Below, piece by piece: positions 1-12,147 of a stretch of DNA of 64,000 nt; the first letter of the stretch is position 1; each line of letters opens with the position of its first letter. This stretch comes from Agaricus subrufescens (lineage: Eukaryota > Basidiomycota > Agaricomycetes > Agaricales > Agaricaceae). Under the pieces are notes generated by a model, which did not search any database, was not told where the DNA came from, and saw only the letters and a program-made list of their open reading frames with translations. The DNA lies in assembly GCA_029945375.1 (NCBI GenBank), contig CM057058.1:2294001-2358000 (forward strand), in the 5' to 3' direction. The position numbers and the translations under genes are program-made.

Positions 1-1002
1 GCCTTTTTTTCCTGATATACAAGGTTAAGAAAGGTCAAACTGGGGACGCGAACTCACAATTTTGTAATTTTCGATCGCATCGTTCAGACATCGTACTTCT
101 ATGGCAGAAAACTTCCCCTTCTTATAAATGAGACCTAGGTGTTAAAAGGTCATACAAGATGGTCGAAATAGTGGCTTTACAGAGCAACCTTCGTTTTGTG
201 CAAGTTCAGCCAGCTTGGCCGCATTTAACCACCTTGTGCATAATAATTCCGCGTGTTCTGGATTGACGTACTGTTCCTGGACTACTGGAGCCGTGTTACT
301 GAAGCCAACGTGAGAATGTTTTTGCGAAGGGATTGGTGGGGGATTCGAATGGGATGAGAACCCGTTCATGGACGGTTGTTGCGAAGTCGCGTTCACGGGG
401 TAGAGAGTAGGTTCCGGTAAAGACGGTATGTTGGCGGCGGCGGCAGCATCCCCCAGAGCCTTTAGGACGTCCGCGATTTTCGAAATATCTAGTTCTTGTA
501 GCGTGCGTAATACATCTTCGTTGGAACCAAAAGGTATATCCGATAAGGGAATGCCCAAGTTGAGGAAGGATGAAGGATCTGGGGGATTGGGGGTGAGGGA
601 GTACGAAGGCGGAATGGCCATGAGTTGGGTCTGTTCAACTTGGGGCGGCGATAAGGGATATTGTGGCTCAGGTGGGCTAGGATTTATCATATCTGGGGAA
701 GCAGCGGCCGCAGCCATGATGGCCGACAGTAGGGCGGCAGCAGATGCCTGGGCGTTGGCATCCAGATCATCTGACGGCACTGGCGAGTCGGGGGGAGGGG
801 CGGGTTCCTGGACAATTTCCTTGGCCTTGCCTTTGTCCTTTTTCCTCTTCTTTCGGTCTATGGAAGACTCGAGGGAGTGCTTTTTCTTTTTCTGCCTGGG
901 AACAGCGGGATCTGGAGCAGAGTCATCGCGGGAACGTTTTGGCCTCTTGTGGAGCGGCGGAGGGGGCTCGGGGGACGAAGGGGACAGGTGGGCAGAATTC
1001 AT
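1..1002 (-). CDS. Myb/Reb1-like DNA-binding protein, N-terminal part (truncated by window edge)
   Basis: The ATG lies at 1002 and the gene runs off the left edge. Exon 1 (1002-189) encodes a Pro/Ser/Ala-rich, disordered region with a basic lysine cluster (PRQKKKKH, KKRKKDKGK), probably a nuclear signal. Joining across introns 135-188 and 12-57 restores a continuous frame that reads NEGLIYKKGKFSAIEV and then AIENYKI. This KGKFS..E...L..AIENY pattern is typical of the Myb-like region at the start of Reb1/TTF1-type DNA-binding proteins. The remaining Myb repeats lie outside the window, so the exact family is inferred. The first intron uses a weak donor (GTTGCT), so that splice is less certain than the second (GTGAGT). 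Confidence 0.6.
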
Positions 1003-1100
1003 TTAGGGTCGGCTCTCAGGTTTTGGGCTGGTCGCTTGCAGAGACCAAACCGTCAGCACATGGCTGTCACACCGTGGGCGGTCACACGTCACGCATCAGA

Positions 1101-1893
1101 TTACTCGTCGAACCACCGGTCCTGGGTTTCCCGGTCATCGTCGACATCCAGACTCTCGTCGTAGTCTACTTTGTCGTAGTCAATCCCCTGCATATACATC
1201 AGCTTGATGCTGCGCTTTCGTCTCCCTACTCACCGCCAGCAGTCCGTAGATGAACCGTTCTCGCACTAATCGTTCGAAGCCCCTCCGCCGCTCTTCTTCG
1301 CTTTCCTCTTCCTCCACACCCACGTCTTCCTCCTCGCTTTCGTTTTCACTCTCATCTTCCTCTTCCTCCTCCACCGTAGTTTCGGCAAGCTCTCGACGGA
1401 TTATTCTCACTCGTTCTGCCTCTCGTTCCTCCTCGTAATCCCCAAGTAGACTCCCTAGTTTTCCAACATACTTTGTTTGGCCGTCGAGAAACTGCGTTTG
1501 AACCCAGTCCTTCTCTTCCTGGCCCTCCTCTTGCCCCCTTCGTTCCCTTCCCTCCCATAGTTCCGGCCATCTGTTGCGAGCCGATGTAAAACCCAGCTCA
1601 GTCTGATGTGTGTTCACATATCTTAAGCGTCTGTTTCGGATGGGTATGAGAGCTGTTCTCATCTTTGGCGTCGTGATGCAGCTGAATTTACAGAGCACAT
1701 CGGGCGGCAGCTGTGGGATGTGCTTTCTCAGAAACTGGATCGTTGAGGTTGTTGGAGACGGTTCGTAATCTGCGGGCAGGCCGAGGTATGAGAGAACGGC
1801 CTTTTCGTCAAAGTCCGAGTCCATTGTTGGGAAGAAAGGGACATACGCGATCACTGGACCCTGATCAGGGGAAATGCCGTCATTCCTCCCCAT
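1101..1893 (-). CDS. CCDC97-like protein (DUF2052 C-terminal domain)
   Basis: Two exons (1893-1234 and 1187-1101) are separated by a 46-nt intron (1188-1233), with a whole number of codons. The C-terminal signature is RFIYGLLAGIDYDKVDYDES followed by WFDE and stop, the hallmark of the CCDC97 family. A long acidic Glu-rich coiled-coil stretch precedes it. The human homologue is reported to associate with the SF3B complex of the U2 snRNP, so a nuclear splicing role is the best guess. Translation may start at ATG 1893 or, more plausibly, at ATG 1827 (MDSDFDEKAVLSYLGLP). The gene is divergent from the zinc-finger gene, and only 16-82 bp separate the two starts. Confidence 0.8.
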
Positions 1894-1909
1894 CTTCCCT
1901 CCTCTTCAC

Positions 1910-3299
1910 ATGTCTCTCGACCCGTCCCAGCAACGGTCGCACTGTAGTTCCTTGCATTATCACCGCTGTTGGTGGGCCTTTTGCCGCCATAGCTTCTATA
2001 GCACCGTAGAACTACTGGAACACGTTAACCTTGAACATGTTCAGAATGCCCGGCCAGAGCGACTCCGGGACGTCCCAGCCCACAAACTCGCTGAGGATGA
2101 CTACTGGGATTCGCTTGATATCTCAAGTCCCCCGCATGTTCTTGCTATCCCTCGTCTGCTGCAGCAGGTGTCTGATCAAGCCGTTGCTGGTGATCGTACG
2201 GTTGATTTCTTGTACATTTTCAGGGGCGAGCTAACCATCCTATTCAGCTACCCTCCTGGACCGTATACTTTCGTCTCTTCCATCGCCACCCGCTTCTACC
2301 CCCCATACATCATCACCCGCTTCTACCCCTCACCAAACGCCAAGTACTTCCGCCCATGTAGAGCCAGCACGCGTCTCAGTGAGCCCCAGCACATCGGAAA
2401 GGCTCTCCTTCGGGCCTTCTGCATTCACCAAGGCTCCGCTCACTCCCTCCCCAAGACGTGACTTTCGTGTCTTGACTCCGACTTTTTCCTCCTTACGGTC
2501 GCAACCGAACTCACCAAGCGGCGGTAATTTTTGCATCCCTGATTCACCTCCTTTTGCTCGTTTGGTGGAAGAGGCTACCAGTGCTGCCAAATCTACTCGT
2601 TCAGCTTCGTCTCCCGAAGACTCATTGGGTGGGGGAGATTCTTCGCAAGACTCTGTGATCAAGCAGCTCACAAAATCTATTTCCGATGAAGAAAACGATG
2701 TTGAAGGGACTGATAGCACCAAGGATACTCAGAATGAGGAGTGTATGAGCGTCGACTCTTCTCCTCTCCGTCCTCTAGTCACCGATCACTTGAAATCTCA
2801 TACTAATCAACGCTCACCAATCTCTTCTTATTCTTCTTCACTTGAGGTATCGCATACACACGCGATAAACTCTGACCACCCCGACCACCCTGATTCGCTA
2901 TCCTACCCGAGTTCATTAGCTACCCCAATTGGAATCGGAACACCTACGTCACGACAGTTTTGGTATCAAGCATATCGTCGGCCCTCACTCCGAAGGACGA
3001 TGGTCCCCGATTCAGGACCGCCCCAATCTTTGCAACTCGGTGATGTCTCTTCGGCCTCGCCCGACATCGTACACTCGAGTTCTCGAGTTGCCTCTGTCCT
3101 TTCCTCCGTATCCCAGTCAAGCCTCGCAACGAATCAATCCCAGTCTGGGGGGACTGGTCAATCTCAGTCTGAAGAGACTAATCAATCTCAGTTTGAAGAG
3201 ACTGAGGTACAAATGGATACTCAACTAACCACCTCGTATCCACCACTGCTCACACAAGCACCATATCACAGTCAAGACATGACCCAAAGTCAAGACTGA
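1910..3299 (+). CDS. C2H2-type zinc finger protein with Ser/Gln-rich tail
   Basis: Two exons, 1910-2189 and 2248-3299, give 443 residues. The 58-nt intron has a CTAAC branch-like motif just before the acceptor. Near the N-terminus is one C2H2 finger with spacing C-x4-C-x12-H-x4-H (CWWAFC...EHVNLEH). The rest is low-complexity Ser/Thr/Pro-rich sequence with many SP/TP sites, ending in a Gln/Ser repeat. A single finger plus disordered tail suggests a nucleic-acid-binding or regulatory protein; no specific orthologue is recognised. An in-frame ATG at 1874 could extend the N-terminus by 12 residues but would overlap the divergent neighbour's longest start. Confidence 0.6.
3134..3205 (+). repeat. 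Three tandem 24-bp units inside the zinc-finger gene
   Basis: Three consecutive 24-nt units, each starting TCAATC, encode QSQSGGTG, QSQSEETN and QSQFEETE. The second and third differ at only a few bases, which indicates recent tandem duplication within a coding low-complexity tail. Confidence 0.8.
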
Positions 3300-3495
3300 G
3301 TTTCACTTCGTACTGCACTTGTACTCTATGCGCACTTTTTGCGCTTGAAATTATTGTATATCTTGGGCGCTTATTCGAAGTATTGTAGTCCCGTGATGTT
3401 TAGGTAGAAGTCTGCCACATACACGATAATGTCTTCTCGCAGTTTCCTCTCATCGTCCATCGCACTAACATCTCTGTCCCGGCTGCAGCTCCTCT

Positions 3496-6400
3496 ATGGA
3501 GATAGGAATCGCTCACATCCCCCACAGAGCTGGTCGTTGGGACATTGTTCGTGCGATCGCCGAAGTCCTTCACTCGAGCGAATTCGGAAACCGCAAAGAG
3601 AATTTTGATATTGAACTTGCCAAAAGCAACGTCACCGAATCCCGTAATGGCGGAACTGGGACTTTGACTCTACCTTCACGTCAACTCGGCATTAAATTCC
3701 TACGATATCTGGATGAGAACGATATCCGTATCGTGGACCCTGACAATCGTAGAAAACGGAAGCTCAGATTCTACGCAAAGGGTTCAGAGAGGTTAAATAA
3801 GGGTTTTATCGAGAAACTATCAAAGGTGCCGTTCGTGGATCCGGACAAAGAAGAAAAACATCAGGAAATACTCGCCAAGTTGACACATCAATTTCGCGTG
3901 GACTCTGTCCAGTTTGGTGTTTTCTATCGCGATACCTACCCCAGATCTGCAAACGAACCACTTCAACACCGTTCATTCTCTATAGAGTACAAGCAAGATC
4001 TTCTCGGTGACGAAACTGGTTGGCTCGAATTCAAATATGACCATAAACTCTTGCAGATAACGGTCAGCTTAGCTCACTATCGTATATTATTTATGGCTGA
4101 TAATCTCTTTCTAAGATTTGCAACCCAGTCACCGGTGTGGTCGGCAATACAATTAGTACCAATTTCTCTGCTATCCAGAAAATTGCAATCGGATATGATG
4201 GGAAGCCCTGTCCGTATATCTGCCCTATCTGATGCCAATACACTCAAATAATAGCTCTGTTCTAGTCATCTGTTTCGACACCTTAACTCCACCTATACTC
4301 GAGTCTTTCCAATATTACCGCTCACAGACCGGAGATCCTTCCAAAGATGAACAAAAGTATAAACAACGTATTGGCGCACTCGACGACACTCACCGCGTGG
4401 TAGCACCATTCGCTTCTAATCTCCGTATCATTCTTTACAATGGAACAAATGAAGATGTGCTGCAGAAGTTCGTGGATATGTGCAAAATCTGCAGCATTCC
4501 AGATTCCAAACAGATTCTCATTCGTTGTGATCTTCCTCGAGCACCCCAAATCGAAGCATGTAGTCGTGGCTTTTTCTTGAGGAAGACTCTTTATCGATTA
4601 CGACAAGAAATTCTGAAATTCCCTTGGTCCGTGAGCTTCCATTTAGAAGGCCTATTGCACAACGGCCGCCTCAATACAACAGAACTCGAACGCCTCTTTC
4701 CTCGCGTCCGGAAACTCTGCCAGGAACATCCTCAACGTGATCATGCATACGTGGACGATTTTTTGCGTAAATATGGTGAAGCTTTGCAAGACAGAAGCCC
4801 TCGAGTCAGCCCAACGGCTTGTTTCGAAGACATCAAGAGGAGATATATCCCACCGAAAATAACACTTGACATTTTTCGCTGTCGACATGTCACCTTTACA
4901 CCGACTCGTATGCTTATGGAAGGGCCATACGCAACTCAGTCCAATCGTATCATCCGTCAATTCTCCGGATACGAAGAGTTTTTCATTCGCGTCGATTTTC
5001 GAGATGAAGACAGACTTCAGTATAGGTGGAGTCGAGAAGTTGATGGGGCCTCGTTCGTTCGTGAACGTGTTGGAACAATCCTCAAAGAAGGCTTCACAAT
5101 CGCAGGAAGACACTTCGAGTTTCTCGCATATTCTTCTTCTGCGCTGCGAGAACATGCTGTCTGGTTCATGAGCCCTTTTGATCATCATGATCCGAAATAT
5201 GGCCGAGTTGACTCAATGAAAATTCGTGACCAGATTGGGAACTTCAAGGGTACAGAGCTCATGAAGCAGCCTTCTAAATATGCGGCGCGTCTGGCTCAGG
5301 CGTTCACAGCGACTGAGGCCTCTGTTTCAATTAAGAGAGGTGAGTGGGAAGAAATCGAGGATATCAAACCCCCCAACTTCGAAGATGGGAAGCCCAACCC
5401 ATACTTATTCACGGATGGTGTTGGATCAATATCTAAATCACTGGGCGATAAAATTTGGGCAGAACTTTGTTCAAATCGCCGAGACCACGGTGAAAAGTCC
5501 ATACAACCGTCAGCAGTACGTTCCCCTTCGATGTCAATTGATTATGTGACTCAAATTTGCGCAGTACCAGATTCGGTTCCTTGGGTACAAAGGCGTGGTG
5601 GCTGTCGACGAACAACTTGATAAGACAGGAGCAGGCATCCACATGCGTCTGCGAAATTCCATGCGCAAGTTTACGGCTGTGAACGATGATGTAGCACCTA
5701 TCGAGATTGCTCAGGCTTTCTCTCATCCAAATAAATGCTATCTTAATAGGTGAGATGACAGTTGTCAATAAAATCTCTGCTCATGTTCACTCTTTATTTT
5801 CCATCTGGGACACAGGCCACTGGTCATGCTTCTTGAAGATCTCGGCGTAAGCATGGACGCCTTTCTCGCACTTCAGGACGAGGGGGTCGCTAAAGCTCGA
5901 ACAATACATGATAGCATAGAACGATTCCTATCCATTCTACAGGAGTATAGCCTGGGACGACCATTTAGATTCTCTTATCTGGTGAAGCAGCTACAGGACA
6001 TGGGCGTAGAAATCAATAACAAAGACCCCGACAAAATTAACGTCGACACACCTTTCCTGAAACAAGTACGAGAGGTTGCGATGATGGATATCTTGAGAGA
6101 TATCAAACATAGCGCTCGGATATTGGTTCCTGAGAGTCGTCTTCTTGTTGGCATCGCAGATGAAGGGCCCGCGTATGCAAAAGCAGGATTTGAAAATGTC
6201 TACTGCTTACCTCCAGGATTCATATACGGTAAATTCAACAACCTGATGCTCGGCTTTATGCTCAAAGAATTTGGTCTTAGTCTGCACCCAAGACTCTCCC
6301 GACAGCGAAATAAAATGGTTAGAAGGCCATTGCTTGGTAACTCGCAGCCCGGTTGCACATATTGGAGATGGTATGTGATACAAAGTCTCACATGGTGTAG

Positions 6401-7920
6401 ATGAAACCAAATCTTCGGTTTAGTACAACGTGTTCGTGCCATTGGAAAACCCCCTCAGGGAATGCTCTGCCTGTTTTCTCATGTGAAGAATGCTCTCGTC
6501 ATGTCGTCCCAGGGTGAGGGCAATACACCGAATTCCGTTCTTGTCGTTAACGACGGATACCAGGAAAACGATCGTTGGCATCTTGCCTTGGTGGTGGTGA
6601 CGTCGATGGGTAGGGTTGGATTCCACTTATCTTTTGTATCATTTTGCTGAGAGCAATGCAGGGATCTCTTCCAGGTCATACAATACGAGCCTCTGCTCCC
6701 CATGACATACGAGCTACCAATGGAATACGAGTCCGTCGGTACCAAAAAAATTGAACACGAATGCACTGTTGACGATATATGCGACTTCGTGGTGGAATAC
6801 ATCAATTCAGATGTGCTGGTAGGTCTCTCGGGACCTGAATCCAACCGAAACTTAACATTACTAGGGCCTCTTGTCGACTCGACTGCTTATGATCGCAGGT
6901 AAGGCAATTCTGGCTGTTGTAGATTCTTCTCGCTGCAGCTCATATATCTACTTCGTACATCAGATCAGTCCAAGGTATTGTGGACAGCAAAGTTTCAGCT
7001 TCAATCAATAATTACTAGCACAGCTCGGAATGAATGACCAAGACTGTATCCGCTTGGCAGAACTTTGCTCTCAGGTAGGAGTTTCGTCCTCTATCCAATT
7101 ACCTCAACTTATACTGGCCGACATCCAGGCCGTTGACTATCCCAAGAATGGAATACCAGTAGACCTTAGCAAGGATAAGTTGCCAAATACACTGATCCGG
7201 TGTAAACCAGATTGGCATGCGGCCGAGGTCGTATCCCCACGGGAGACAGACTACTATAGGTCAACGCGAGCACTCGGTGAACTCTACCGGAGTATCACTC
7301 TGACGGAGCCGGAACCCATGAAACCAGTGACTAGAACTTGCGAACTCCTTCGAGATCCCATTTCTCAGGCATTATGGAATCGTGTGGAATTTTATATCGG
7401 GGACCAGGTTCTGCCAGCAACTGAAGTAGATCAGACCATTGAAGAAAATTATCGCAGATATTTGGACGAACTCGGCTACATCCGCGCCACACACACACTG
7501 TCTAATACGCCTGGTGCCAAGCTTCTGGAGGCTGAGGTGGTAGCGGGCACAATCCTCGCAAAGTGCTCACAAAAGAGATGGAGAACTGACAGAATTTACA
7601 GGATGAGACTTCATACGATAAATCTTGTGAAGGAGGTCAAGAATGAGTTGTTGACGCAGAAGGAGCACCATGAATTTGAAGAACTCGTGGAAGGCCTGCA
7701 GCGAGCCTGGCGAGCTTGGGAATTGAGCCAGAGACGTATCAACGAAGACGGAGCAAACAGCTTTAGCTTTATAGCCCTAGATGTCATTTTCTTCATTCTA
7801 GAGCGACTGCAGACGGATTTGAAGAAAGGAGGAGACCAAGTCACGTCGGATCCCTATGATTCTTCCACCGCATCGGACCTCGAGTCAGAAATTGACCCCC
7901 TGGATCCTATTCTCATTTGA
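3496..7920 (+). CDS. Cellular RNA-dependent RNA polymerase (QDE-1/RDR family)
   Basis: Thirteen exons can be joined: 3496-4062, 4116-4209, 4266-5515, 5565-5749, 5816-6228, 6281-6370, 6424-6513, 6564-6609, 6662-6818, 6865-6898, 6964-6974, 7024-7074 and 7129-7920. They total 3780 nt (1259 residues plus stop). Conserved RdRP blocks appear in order: FTDGVGSIS, YQIRFLGYKGVVAVD, VTRSPVAHIGDV, RVRAIGKP and the catalytic loop CLGGGDVDGD, whose three Asp residues bind metal. These enzymes make dsRNA that feeds Dicer/Argonaute silencing. The catalytic loop is encoded by two exons and the intron at 6610-6661 falls inside the DGD. A possible upstream mini-exon (ATG 3396, intron 3404-3488) would add MFSSS in frame. 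The gene looks intact. Confidence 0.93.
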
Positions 7921-8088
7921 CCATGAAGTGGTCTGTAAACTACTTGATTCTATTGTTTGTACTTTGTATTTTTTGTAGCCAGCTGTCCTAAAACAGAGAG
8001 TTCATGCTTACCTGACCGTGGTAACATGTACTGACTGAATTCTTGATACCCGCTTCATCCCTTTTACGATGCCGGTACTATAACGACT

Positions 8089-9493
8089 ATGACTACAACC
8101 GCAAGTGAAATAGAGGGTTTGGCAACCAAAGTTGCTGATCAAGACCTTATCTTGATCATTTTCATACACGGATTCAAAGGAACTGACGAAACGTTCGGGG
8201 AATTTCCTAAGCGACTGCAACACATTCTTTCTGAGGTAATAAACAACGTTCAGGTCGAGAGTATCTTATTTCCAGCCTATGAGGTATGTCCTCAAGTAAG
8301 CTAGTGATCATAATCTAATGCTCTTCTCTCGTATTCAAGACCAAAGGGGATCTGGTGAATACATCTTACTCTCTTCATCACTCAGGCAATTTCACAGCTT
8401 AGCGGATAGAATGAAGCTGTCACTCGCTTCGCTGACTGGCTCACAACGTTGACGGTTCAACGCGAGAACCAGCTTGGAAGAGGGGCTGGAAGTGCTAAAA
8501 TTGTGCTTTGTGGGCATAGGTATGCATTACGGTCCTTCTCACTTCGACTACTCATGAATGATTATTTTGTAGTATGGGGGGCTTCCTTGCTGCCGACTCG
8601 CTAATCGAGTTTGTGAAGACATTACCCGATAGATTCTGTCCTCTATGGCCCAATATTGTAGCATGCATCACCTTTGATACACCGGTATGATCTTATACTG
8701 TTGCGAGTTGCTACAAGCTTCTGATTTGGTTTGTAGTTCTTGGGCATCAATCCCGCTATCGTGAAGAATAGCGTTACAAAGGCTGCTGAGTATGCAAACA
8801 CCGCGACAACCATTGGTTCAGCTATCTTCGCCGGTTTTGGTGCGAAGAAGGCCACCGAGGCGCGGTCTGCATCTTCGAACGCATCTGCGAGTACATCTGC
8901 AACCACTTCGTCTTGGGGCGGTTGGGGCTCCGCCGCCTTTGCGCTTGGCGGGACGTTATTAGCTGGCGCAGCAGTGGGAGGTGCTTATTATAAGCGTAAC
9001 GATCTTAATCAGGGATTTTCTTCCCTCATGGATCATATGAAATATGCTGGCAATGCATGGGATGAACAAGGACTCCGAAGTCGGATTGATGCTCTGGTCG
9101 ATGTGCAAGAGAAGCATAAGATCATATTCCAGAAGTACGTTTCTTTCCTGCAATTGTTGGGCCATCAGCTTAAAGGAGGCTAGCTTTTATGTTCATCTTC
9201 CTGAATCTCCGCCTACCCATCTTATACCCCGAACGTTCATAGTAAAGCCAAAACGGACGTCTCGTGAATGGAAACACTTTTCAGCTGCCAAGAATAAACG
9301 AGCTCCCGACGAGATACAGGGGCATACAAGTATGTTCAACGGAAGGGCAAATGACGGATATTATAACCTCGGCCTTGACACAGCAAAAGTCATTCAAGAA
9401 GCTATCCGTGTTGCTCGTGAAGACACAGTGACTGACAAGATTCCGTCAAGTGCGACCGATGCTAATTCAACTTTGTATAGAACCACTGTCTAG
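8089..9493 (+). CDS. DUF676-type serine hydrolase (alpha/beta fold)
   Basis: Six exons (8089-8283, 8340-8354, 8410-8519, 8573-8684, 8737-9134, 9184-9493) total 1140 nt (379 residues). The N-terminus has the first hydrolase strand and oxyanion turn IIFIHGFKG. The nucleophile elbow GHSMGGF is assembled across the intron at 8520-8572. An Ala/Gly/Ser-rich segment with a hydrophobic stretch (AFALGGTLLAGAAVGGAYY) follows and may be a membrane segment. The family includes predicted lipases or acyl-protein esterases; the substrate is unknown. Exon 2 is only 15 nt long. Confidence 0.85.
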
Positions 9494-9551
9494 GAGTTGT
9501 ATTTTATGTTTTTCATTTTGTTGTATCGATATTTAAACTCCTTCGGACACA

Positions 9552-10308
9552 TCATGGCTTCAGTGAGAGGTGCATGGCGTACGCATCTTCACCATCAGCG
9601 TCTATCGAGGAAGGCTTCAACTTCAAATAGGGTATCACTGTACAAGCGAGACTTACAGTATCCCTTCTCTATATCTTTGACTGTGAAGCCTAGTGTGTCC
9701 CGATAAAGGTTTAGTGCCGCGCGGTTTGACTTGCGGACATGAAGAGAGACATAGCTAGCACGATAAACACTAGCCATGGCCTCCTCTGTGGTGTACAATC
9801 AATAAACATGACACCAGTAGTCAACGGAAAATTTGGCTCACGCGACTGCACCATTAGTTTCTTTGCAAGTCCCAGACGTCTATAGGGTCGTAACACAGAT
9901 ATGGACGTGACATGTCCATGAGGCTCTTCGTCGTCCTTGAGATCTTCCTCCCTACAATAATGATGAACGGGTAAGGGCCAACGAACGGAAGCGAGAACCA
10001 TGTTACATTTTCGCGAGGATATATCCAACTATTCTTCCTTTATGGTCCTCGGCCACATATGAAAGCGATGGCCAGGTCATTGCGTGGTAAAGATCTGGTG
10101 TGTTGAATTATGATTTCACTGAATTGTTATTCATTCCTCTGGAGAGTTTTGACGTTATAGCTACGAACAGTATCTCATAGTATAATTTTCGGGTAGGTTT
10201 TGAAGGTTGCATGCTTGCATGCCGACGAGATCGTCTACCTGCACATCATTAAACTTGTCCACGGGGTGGATTTTGACTAGTACTCACTTGGATGGGTCTA
10301 ACGTTCAT
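9552..10308 (-). CDS. NAA10: N-alpha-acetyltransferase catalytic subunit NAA10 (ARD1), NatA complex
   Basis: Six exons join to read [20 protein letters not shown], then [55 protein letters not shown] and GYCADG-type ending [12 protein letters not shown]. The acetyl-CoA binding signature R-x-x-G-x-A is present as RRLGLA. The protein stops at 9552-9554 after SLKP. NAA10 acetylates N-termini exposed after methionine removal, acting on the ribosome with NAA15. The C-terminal tail is short compared with animal NAA10. The start at 10308 is chosen because MNVRPI matches the family; upstream in-frame sequence is not conserved. The gene converges on the hydrolase with a gap of only about 58 bp. Confidence 0.92.
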
Positions 10309-10520
10309 GATGTAAGGTAGTGAAGATGCCAAACAAGGGTCTAGCAAAGTCGGAGAAATTAAAGATGGGACCAAAGTTTTGTTTGTGTCCGGCTGGCGTT
10401 TTGGTAAACACGTAACAACTAGAGCATGCTGGGGCAACTATGTATATCTTCTACAATGCAGTTGTAGCGTCTAGATTATGGTATATGAATCTATGCAAGT
10501 CGACCGTATGCACACCGGCT

Positions 10521-12147
10521 TCAACTGACTACGACATGTCCCACGTCGCCAATCAACCTCTCCTTCGATGTACCATCCTTCCTCGTTCCTATCTTCTCAA
10601 ATGTCATTTTCGTGGTAGGGATTTCTTCTTCTAGAGTTTCTTCAAGATTGTCTTCAAGGAAAGCGAGAGAGAGCCGTCCGATTACATCTAAAACCAAGGG
10701 TCCATGTCGTTTTCCAAATCCAGGAAGGACGGCAAAATCTGAAAAGGATATATGCTTGCTGCGCACTAGGTGACAGTGAGCTTTAACAAACCTAATAGCA
10801 GTCATTATCGTAAGACTCACAAATAGTCAATATGCGTTGTCCCTGGGGCTCCCAGACCGCCATGACATCTTGCAACCGGCTGAAATGATCTTTCCAAAGT
10901 GTAAAGGCTTCCGAATTTATTACGAGTATTCTTGCAGGCTTTTCAGGCTGCTCTTTGAGTCGAGAGAGTTGTGGACCTGGAGTAGGGAGAGGATCCATCC
11001 AGGGGTCAAGCAGAATAACCTTGGAGATAGGTATACGTTGATATCCCTGAGGAGACCTGGTGGCCAACAAAGAGAACTGTGCGCATCAGTCAAAAGAGGA
11101 CTCGAGTAGTTGTAAAATCCCGACTTACTCCAGTAGCACCGCCAAAAGAATGGCCAGTGAAAGCAATGTCTTCATGATACTTAATGATACTCTCCCCTTC
11201 CGATGAGAGGCTAGTCCAACTTCCCTTGTCAAAGGGTGTGCCATCTATAGTTTCCATCTCGACACTCGCGTCCCCTCTGAGAAACTTTTGAAATGTTTCA
11301 TACATGATGTACATCTCCTCACGGCGGAAAGCAAGTTGTTCACCTCGAAGGGGCTTCGGGTACTCTTTAACGACCTCATTATCCTCCCAGCTTGAAAAAT
11401 AAGTTTATAATCCTGGTGCCAAGGAGTGAGGCTATTCACTTACAAGACATCCGCCTCACGAAGATACACAATGGGTTCAGGTGAACTATTGCCTTCTGTT
11501 CCCAATGGCCTGAGCATAGACGCGATGCTAGTCCCATCCCGATGTTCCAATGCTAAAACCACTTTCCCAGAAGCAGCAAGACGAGAGCAAAATTGACTAT
11601 AAGTCGTCCGGCTCCCTCCCAAACCATGCGAAAAAATGACAAGCGGCCATTGCTTTCCTAGCGAGCCAATTGTTTTCTCCGGGTGCAAGAGAGGCGCGTT
11701 GCGGTATACGGGGACCTAAACAGATATGGCTTAAGACACTCTGACTCGCAGGTTGGTAAAGTTACTTTGAGAAGTGAACCAAAGAGGTACACAATAGGCC
11801 AGAGTAGCCAATACGAGAAGCCAGAATAATTGACTAAACCAGTCAATGAATTCTTCAAAGGCCTAAACAATAACTTTTGTCATCAAGGTGAACAGCCGCC
11901 ACTTATTGACAAAGTTTACAAACCGAAGTAGCCAATCAACGCCCTTTGGTGGATTGTTGCTTGTATTCGCAGGATAATACGCCGCGAAGGCGACCTCTTC
12001 CAAGTTAAATGCATAAGACGCTCCAGAACCTGGAATTTTGATGTTCTTCAGCTGAGCATTTCCGACCCGTCTTGAAGGCTTTACTGGAGTAGCAAATGTC
12101 GTTATGCCAACAGGAAATCGACCATGAACAGATGGGAGCGAGAGCAT
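10521..12147 (-). CDS. Platelet-activating-factor acetylhydrolase-like phospholipase
   Basis: The protein starts [18 protein letters not shown], continues with [12 protein letters not shown], the membrane-like block [43 protein letters not shown], the nucleophile elbow GHSFGGATG and [11 protein letters not shown]. These are the ordered motifs of plasma-type PAF-acetylhydrolase (alpha/beta hydrolase, Ser-Asp-His). Five introns are needed; the one at the C-terminal end (near 10780-10820) is short and its acceptor is uncertain. The enzyme would hydrolyse short or oxidised sn-2 acyl chains. A longer in-frame start exists at 12198, but the start at 12147 fits the family. Confidence 0.85.

Noticed and set aside
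428..1006. Long plus-strand frame of about 190 codons
   Set aside because: It is the antisense shadow of the Reb1-like exon, whose splice continuation is conserved; the plus frame has no family resemblance.
6480..6650. Apparent loss of the RdRP catalytic motif in the main reading frame (pseudogene suspicion)
   Set aside because: Splicing introns 6514-6563 and 6610-6661 restores GGGDVDGD and the total coding length is an exact number of codons.
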